Shown one piece after another: positions 1-8,567 of a stretch of 8,567 nucleotides of DNA. Location: positions 1 to 8,567 of the forward strand of contig JALRDW010000139.1 of NCBI GenBank assembly GCA_023262065.1, read 5' to 3'. The notes under the pieces were generated by a model. The model was given only the letters and a program-made list of their open reading frames with translations. It searched no databases and had not been told where the DNA came from. How positions within the stretch are numbered: position 1 is the first letter of the stretch; each line of letters starts with the position of its first letter. Source of the stretch: Acidimicrobiia bacterium (lineage in GTDB: Bacteria > Actinomycetota > Acidimicrobiia > IMCC26256). The translations under genes and the position numbers were made by a program.

Positions 1-53
1 CGACGGTCGCGGACGGCGTCCGTGAACGCGCGGAGGACCTCGTCAGCCCGCAT
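1..53 (-). CDS. Possible start of a downstream gene in the kinase operon, cut by the window edge
   Basis: An ATG at 53 on the minus strand opens a frame to the window edge, giving MRADEVLRAFTDAVRDR and continuing outside. It overlaps the end of the histidine kinase gene by 11 bases, with the start codon lying within the kinase's last codons. Such overlaps are usual in bacterial operons, and no other ATG, GTG or TTG offers a start in this stretch. Against it, no Shine-Dalgarno sequence precedes the ATG, so translation would depend on coupling to the kinase, and the 17 visible residues match no family I recognise. The next real gene could equally begin beyond position 1. No function is assigned. 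Confidence 0.35.
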   Translation of the reverse strand, partial: MRADEVLRAFTDAVRDR

Positions 54-1676
54 CGGCGCGCGGGAGGCGCACGGTGAAGACCGACCCCTCGCCCGGCGTC
101 GAGTCGAGGTCGATCGAGCCGCCGTGCTGGGCCACTGCGAGACGCACGATGGCCAGCCCGAGCCCCGAGCCCCCGACCCGTCGGGTCGAGGACTGGTCGG
201 CCTGCCGGAACGGTTCGAAGATCTCATCGTGGAGCGCCGGATCGATGCCGATCCCCTCGTCGGCGACCGACACGAACACCTCCGCGCCCTCGGGGCGCAC
301 CGTCACCCGCACCGTGCCACCCTCGGGCGAGAACTCGATCGCGTTCACCACGAGGTTCGACAGGATCTGCGCGAACCGCATCTCGTCGGCTCGGACGATC
401 GCCGACGCACCGTCGCACTCCAGGGTCACCCCCGCCGTCGCCCCGAGGGGTTCGAGTTCCCGGACGACCGCCGCGGCGGCGGCCGCCGCGTCGACCAGCA
501 CGAACTCGAGATCGGCCACGCCGGAACGCAGCCGCTCGACGTCGAGGATCGCGTCGACGAGTCCCTGGAGCCGCCGCGCGTTCGCTGCGGCGATCTCGAG
601 CAGGTCCTGATCCTCGGGGTCGAGGTTCCCGGTGTCCTCGACGAGTGCGAGCGCGCCGGCGACGGCGGCGAGCGGCGTGCGCAGCTCGTGGCTCACCGTG
701 GCAATGAGCTCGTCCTTCATGGCGTCGAACTCGCGGGCCGCGGTGACGTCACGGGCGACGGTCGAGAGGAACTCGACCTCCCCCGTCGGATCCCGGTGTG
801 CGAGGACGAGTTGGGAGACGAGGACCTCCGTGCCGTCCGGGCGGATGAAGGCGCTGTCGCCGAGCCACTCGCCGTGCTCGAGGGCGTGCGGGATCCCCTC
901 GCCCGCCACCCGATCGGCGGCCCAGGCCGGGTGGCACTCCACGATGGGCCGCCCGAGCAGGTCATCGAGCGAACCGAGTCCGAGCATCCGGAGGCCGGCC
1001 GGATTGACGTACACGATGTTCGCCGACGCGTCGGAGATGCCGATGAGGTCGCTCGACCCCTCCACGATCCGGGCCAGTCGTGCGTTCGAGGCGGCGGCCT
1101 CACGACGCTCCCGCTCGGCCCGGTGAGCCCGCACGACGGCCCCCACGGCGCTCACGAGGGGCTCGAGTCGGGTGAGCAGCGCCTCGTCGTACCCCTCGGG
1201 TCGGTTGGCGACACCGAACATCCCGATGAACGCGTCACCGTGGCGGAGCGGAACTCCGAGGAACGCGTCGAGCGCCGGGTGCCCCGCCGGCACACCGCCC
1301 GCTCGGGGATCGTGCGGCGCGTCGTTCGCGATCACGACCTCGCCGGTCGCGAGGCAGCGACCGAAGAGCGTGTCGAGGTTCCGGAACTCGAGCCCGAGCT
1401 CGCGCTGGGACTCGAAGAACGCTCGGGTCTCGTCGTTCCAGGCGAGGTTCGTGATCGCGTAGGTCTTGAGGTACCGGCTGCCGTCGGAGTCGTGGAGCAC
1501 CTCACCGATGAACCCGTACTCGCTGTTGGTGATCTCGACGATCCGGTTCAGGAGGAACTCGAAGAACTCGTCGGCCGGGAGCTCGAGGAACAGCTCGTGG
1601 ATGGCGGTGATGCCGGCCAACAGTTCCTGATCGGTGAACGCGGCGGAGACCGCATCGACCCGCCGGCGTGCCGGGG

Positions 1677-1680
<4 letters not shown>
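43..1680 (-). CDS. Soluble GAF-PAS sensor histidine kinase
   Basis: This 545-residue protein is a two-component sensor kinase that should autophosphorylate on histidine and pass the phosphate to a receiver, most likely the one encoded just upstream. Domains in order: a GAF sensor (about 25-185), a short charged, probably coiled-coil linker (about 183-205), a PAS domain (about 203-315), the dimerisation/phosphoacceptor domain with SHELRTP at 330-336 (H331), and an HATPase_c domain. The ATPase shows the N box (NLVVNAIEFSP, 442-452), G1 box (DEGIGID, 474-480), F box (FEPF, 488-491) and G2 box (GGSGLGLAI, 503-511), so it looks catalytically intact. There is no signal peptide or membrane segment, so it should sense a cytoplasmic signal; the ligand is unknown. 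The ATG overlaps the receiver's stop codon (ATGA), and AGGGG lies about seven bases upstream, which supports this start. Confidence 0.93.
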
Positions 1681-2051
<371 letters not shown>

Positions 2052-2057
2052 GGGGCG

Positions 2058-2063
2058 AGGCTA
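2058..2063 (-). promoter_or_regulatory. Probable -10 box of a leaderless promoter for the receiver-kinase operon
   Basis: On the minus strand TAGCCT (pattern TAnnnT) is followed by exactly six bases (CGCCCC) and then the ATG at 2051. Transcription would therefore start at or next to the A of the start codon. No Shine-Dalgarno sequence lies between the box and the ATG, which fits a leaderless mRNA, common in actinobacteria. No canonical -35 box is recognisable. This is read from spacing and motif alone. Confidence 0.55.
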
Positions 2064-2079
2064 GCGCCCACCCCGCGGC

Positions 2080-2092
2080 GCCGGGTCCCGGC
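2080..2092. repeat. Short perfect inverted repeat near the receiver promoter
   Basis: GCCGGG and CCCGGC are separated by a single T. The repeat sits where the -35 region of the receiver promoter would be expected, 17 bases upstream of the TAGCCT box. It could be an operator, but six-base GC palindromes arise often by chance in DNA of this composition. Confidence 0.25.
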
Positions 2093-2165
2093 CCGCACCT
2101 CCTCCCCGTGGTGCGGTAGAACCTCTCCCCGACCGGCCCCGCCGAGGTGGACCGGAACGTCGTTC

Positions 2166-2170
2166 GGAGG
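2166..2170 (+). promoter_or_regulatory. Ribosome binding site that sets the thiolase start
   Basis: GGAGG lies four bases before the ATG at 2175 (GGAGG-AACC-ATG). It decides the start: the open frame continues upstream to about 1668, but that part runs antisense to the receiver gene and has no thiolase similarity. A weak -10-like TAGAAC at 2117-2122 could serve this gene. A perfect palindrome, GAACG-T-CGTTC (2155-2165), directly abuts the site. Confidence 0.75.
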
Positions 2171-2174
2171 AACC

Positions 2175-3389
2175 ATGCCCGAGGCCGTCATCGTCGCCAC
2201 CGCCCGCACCCCGATCGGTCGGGCCATGAAGGGTTCGCTCGTCGACTGTCGTCCCGACGACCTCGCGGCGTTCATCGTGCGCACGGCACTGGACAAGGTG
2301 CCGAACCTCGACCCGGCCGAGATCGAGGACCTCATGCTCGGCAACGCGCAGCCCGCGGGCGAGCATGGGTACAACATGGCCCGGGTCGTCGCGATGCTCG
2401 CCGGCCTGCCGACCGTCCCCGGCGCGACCGTGAACCGCTACTGCTCCTCGTCCCTCCAGACGATCCGCATGGCCGCCCACGCCATCCGTGCGGGCGAGGG
2501 GGACGCGTTCATCGCCGCGGGGGTCGAGTGCGTGAGCCGCTTCCCGAAGGGCCGGGCCGACGGCCACCCCGACACGAAGAACCATGCGTTCGACGCGGCC
2601 ATGGCGCGCACGGCCACCCGGGCCGAGGGCGGGCACGGGACCTGGACGCCACCGGTGGACGGCCCCTCGGACATCTACATCGCCATGGGCGAGACCGCCG
2701 AGAACGTCGCCGAGTTCGCCGACGTGCCCCGCGAGCGGATGGACGAGTTCGCAGCGCTGTCCCAGCAGCGTGCGGTGGAGTCCCAGCGCAACGGGTTCTT
2801 CGAGCGCGAGATCACCCCGGTCACCACGCCCGACGGCACCGTCGTCAGCGTCGACGACGGCCCGCGGGACGGCACCACGGTCGAGAAGCTCAGTCAGCTC
2901 AAGCCCGTCTTCCGGCCGGACGGACGCATCACCGCCGGGAACGCCTGCCCCCTCAACGACGGCGCCGCCGCGGTGATCGTCATGAGCGACACCCGGGCCG
3001 AGGCACTCGGCATCACCCCGCTCGCCCGCGTCGTCTCCTCGGGCGTGAGCGCGCTCGACCCCGAGATCATGGGACTCGGCCCGGTCGAGGCGTCGCGGGC
3101 CGCCCTGCGTCGCGCCGGCCTCACGATCGACGACATCGATCTCGTCGAGATCAACGAGGCCTTCGCCGCGCAGGTCATCCCCTCGGCCGACCAGCTCGGG
3201 ATCCCGTGGGAGAAGCTCAACGTGAACGGCGGCGGCATCGCGCTCGGTCACCCGTTCGGCATGACCGGGGCCCGCATCATGACCACCCTGCTCAACGGCC
3301 TCGAGGATCGCGGCGGTCGCTACGGTCTCGAGACGATGTGCGTCGGTGGCGGTCAGGGCATGGCCATGGTGGTCGAGCGACTGTCCTGA
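2175..3389 (+). CDS. Thiolase family protein (acetyl-CoA C-acyltransferase)
   Basis: This complete 404-residue thiolase has the family's usual length. It should cleave 3-ketoacyl-CoA with CoA to give acetyl-CoA and a shortened acyl-CoA, or run the reverse condensation. The nucleophilic cysteine is C90 in VNRYCSSSLQT; the other active-site elements are NEAF (327-330), H359 in GGGIALGHP and C389 in MCVGGGQGMA. A typical TAGNA...NDGAAAV loop is at 254-266. Two variations stand out: GHPFGMTG where GHPLGATG or GHPxGxSG is more usual, and Ser93 where many thiolases have Gly. The first residues (MPEAVIVATARTPIG) match the usual thiolase N-terminus, confirming the start. The gene is transcribed alone, diverging from the signalling operon and converging on lacZ with a 13-base gap. 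The substrate chain is not readable from sequence; beta-oxidation of fatty acids or steroid side chains is the most likely context. Confidence 0.93.
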   Translation: MPEAVIVATARTPIGRAMKGSLVDCRPDDLAAFIVRTALDKVPNLDPAEIEDLMLGNAQPAGEHGYNMARVVAMLAGLPTVPGATVNRYCSSSLQTIRMAAHAIRAGEGDAFIAAGVECVSRFPKGRADGHPDTKNHAFDAAMARTATRAEGGHGTWTPPVDGPSDIYIAMGETAENVAEFADVPRERMDEFAALSQQRAVESQRNGFFEREITPVTTPDGTVVSVDDGPRDGTTVEKLSQLKPVFRPDGRITAGNACPLNDGAAAVIVMSDTRAEALGITPLARVVSSGVSALDPEIMGLGPVEASRAALRRAGLTIDDIDLVEINEAFAAQVIPSADQLGIPWEKLNVNGGGIALGHPFGMTGARIMTTLLNGLEDRGGRYGLETMCVGGGQGMAMVVERLS

Positions 3390-3402
3390 GGCCGGGGACC
3401 CG

Positions 3403-7427
<4,025 letters not shown>

Positions 7428-7431
7428 GGGA

Positions 7432-7437
7432 CTCCTC
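7432..7437 (-). promoter_or_regulatory. Ribosome binding site of the short-chain dehydrogenase
   Basis: On the minus strand GAGGAG is followed by TCCC and the ATG at 7427. This is a clear Shine-Dalgarno site, unlike the divergent oxidoreductase gene, which has none. The dehydrogenase mRNA therefore has a leader, which could contain the inverted repeat at 7473-7497. Confidence 0.75.
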
Positions 7438-7472
7438 GGGTGGTGCTCGAACGACGGGACGGGGATGACGCC

Positions 7473-7497
7473 CTCCGGGGCGGGGACCGCCCGGGAG
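7473..7497. repeat. 25-bp imperfect inverted repeat in the divergent promoter region
   Basis: The arms CTCCGGGGCGG (7473-7483) and CCGCCCGGGAG (7487-7497) match as inverted repeats at 10 of 11 positions, with a three-base GGA spacer. It covers the expected -35 region of the oxidoreductase promoter and lies 46 bases upstream of the dehydrogenase start. As DNA it has the size of an operator for a dimeric repressor such as a TetR-type protein. As RNA it would form a strong hairpin in the dehydrogenase leader. No regulator gene is nearby, and GC-rich sequence raises the chance of coincidence. Confidence 0.5.
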
Positions 7498-7504
7498 CGG
7501 CGGT

Positions 7505-7510
7505 TACGGT
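7505..7510 (+). promoter_or_regulatory. Probable -10 box of a leaderless promoter for the oxidoreductase
   Basis: TACGGT (TAnnnT) is followed by exactly six bases (ACCCCC) and the ATG at 7517, so the predicted transcription start coincides with the start codon. No Shine-Dalgarno sequence is present. The spacing is identical to that at the receiver gene. No canonical -35 is seen; that position is occupied by the inverted repeat. Confidence 0.55.
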
Positions 7511-7511
7511 A
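7506..7511 (-). promoter_or_regulatory. Possible -10 box for the dehydrogenase-lacZ operon, overlapping the opposite -10
   Basis: Read on the minus strand these bases are TACCGT, also TAnnnT, and share five positions with the plus-strand box. A start seven bases downstream (about 7499) would give a leader of about 72 bases that begins just ahead of the inverted repeat and contains the GAGGAG site. The call rests on motif and symmetry only. Confidence 0.35.
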
Positions 7512-7516
7512 CCCCC

Positions 7517-8365
7517 ATGCACTACGGCGTCACCATGTTCATGACCGACCGCACGATGGGCCCGGCGGCCCTCGCCCGAGCGGTCGAGGAGCGCGGGCTC
7601 CACTCGCTCTACCTGCCCGAGCACACCCACATCCCGGTGAGCCGGCGCACCCCGCCCCCCACCGGTGACGCCGAGCTCAAGGACGAGTACAAGCGCACCC
7701 TCGACCCGCTCGTGGCCCTCGCGATGGCGGCGGCCGTGACCGACCGCATCCTCCTCGGCACCGGGATCGCGCTCATCGCGCAGCGCGAGCCGATCGTGAC
7801 CGCCAAGGCGATCGCCACGCTCGACCTCGAGTCGCAGGGCCGGTTCGTGCTCGGCATCGGCTTCGGCTGGAACGAGGACGAGCTCGAGGACCACGGGTTC
7901 ACGATGCCCCAGCGCCGCGACGTCACGCGGGAGCGCATGCTCGCGATGCGCGAACTCTGGACCGAGGACGTCGCCGAGTTCCACGGCGAGCACGTCGACT
8001 TCGCGCCGTCGTGGTCGTGGCCGAAGCCGTACGGCGCGCCCGAGCGCCCCGGACCCCCGGTGCTCATCGGCGGCGCGGCCGGCCCGAAGCTGTTCGCCCA
8101 CATCGCCGAGTACGCGGACGGGTGGATCCCGATCGGCGGCGCCGGCGTGCGCAAGGCGCTCCCCGACCTGCACCGGGCGATGGAGGACCGCGGCCGCGAT
8201 CCGCAGAGCCTGCGCATCGTGCCGTTCGGCACGCTCCCGGACCCCGGCAAGCTCGACTACTACGAGTCGATCGGCATCACCGAGATCGTCCTGCGGGTCG
8301 AGGGCGGCGCCGCGGACGCGGTGCTCCCGGTCCTCGACGAGTTCGCGGCGTACCTCGACCGGTAG
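7517..8365 (+). CDS. LLM-class oxidoreductase, probably F420-dependent
   Basis: This 282-residue protein belongs to the luciferase-like monooxygenase fold (a TIM barrel). It most resembles the actinobacterial subgroup annotated as F420-dependent (TIGR03619-like), marked by LPEHTHIPVSRRTP at 33-46. Other family segments are LLGTGIALIAQREPIVTAKAIATLD (79-103), GRFVLGIGFGWNEDELEDHG (108-127), and GGAAGPKLFAHIAEYADGWIPIGG (185-208). The length is normal for the group. Members catalyse hydride transfer with coenzyme F420 (some use FMN); the substrate here is unknown, and the cofactor is inferred from family. There is no signal peptide, so it is cytoplasmic. The start is supported by the TACGGT box six bases upstream and the usual family N-terminus. 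It diverges from the dehydrogenase, so the two may be co-regulated, and it converges on the second thiolase with a 19-base gap holding no convincing terminator. Confidence 0.9.
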   Translation: MHYGVTMFMTDRTMGPAALARAVEERGLHSLYLPEHTHIPVSRRTPPPTGDAELKDEYKRTLDPLVALAMAAAVTDRILLGTGIALIAQREPIVTAKAIATLDLESQGRFVLGIGFGWNEDELEDHGFTMPQRRDVTRERMLAMRELWTEDVAEFHGEHVDFAPSWSWPKPYGAPERPGPPVLIGGAAGPKLFAHIAEYADGWIPIGGAGVRKALPDLHRAMEDRGRDPQSLRIVPFGTLPDPGKLDYYESIGITEIVLRVEGGAADAVLPVLDEFAAYLDR

Positions 8366-8384
8366 CCGGGGGGGCCGCCCGCCG

Positions 8385-8567
<183 letters not shown>

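Noticed and set aside
8366..8384. Possible bidirectional terminator between the oxidoreductase and the second thiolase
   Set aside because: The 19 bases are a G/C run giving only about a four-pair stem and no T-rich tail.

Overview
This window looks like chromosomal DNA from a high-GC actinomycete-type bacterium (Actinomycetota; Acidimicrobiia or a similar lineage would fit, but this is inference). The signs are very GC-rich sequence with G/C-ending codons, a probable F420-dependent luciferase-like oxidoreductase, two thiolases, a short-chain dehydrogenase of the lipid/steroid type, and two genes whose -10 boxes sit at the spacing expected for leaderless mRNAs. No tRNA, rRNA, CRISPR array, insertion sequence, phage gene or plasmid function was seen. 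Gene packing is tight, and only two gaps (about 120 and 90 bases) look regulatory.

Layout, left to right. (1) A minus-strand signalling operon at 1-2051: a stand-alone response-regulator receiver, then a soluble GAF-PAS histidine kinase overlapping it by four bases, then possibly a third gene starting inside the kinase's last codons and leaving the window. (2) A divergent 123-base gap with a probable leaderless promoter for the receiver and a ribosome binding site for the next gene. (3) A plus-strand complete thiolase (2175-3389). (4) A minus-strand pair at 3403-7427: a short-chain dehydrogenase whose stop codon overlaps the start of a full-length LacZ-type beta-galactosidase. (5) A divergent 89-base gap with a 25-bp inverted repeat and overlapping, nearly symmetrical -10 boxes on both strands. 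(6) A plus-strand luciferase-like, probably F420-dependent, oxidoreductase (7517-8365). (7) The C-terminal 60 residues of a second thiolase on the minus strand, cut by the window edge.

How the genes may work together: thiolases, a short-chain dehydrogenase and an F420-type oxidoreductase are typical of actinobacterial gene neighbourhoods for breakdown of fatty acids, steroids or other lipids. The unexpected member is lacZ, translationally coupled to the dehydrogenase. One possible reading is that a galactosyl-containing compound is first deglycosylated and the aglycone then oxidised; this is inference only. No transporter or transcription factor that would identify a substrate lies in the window. 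I see no clear case for a wholly new system. The points most worth a second look are the symmetrical divergent promoter with its inverted repeat, and the dehydrogenase-lacZ coupling.
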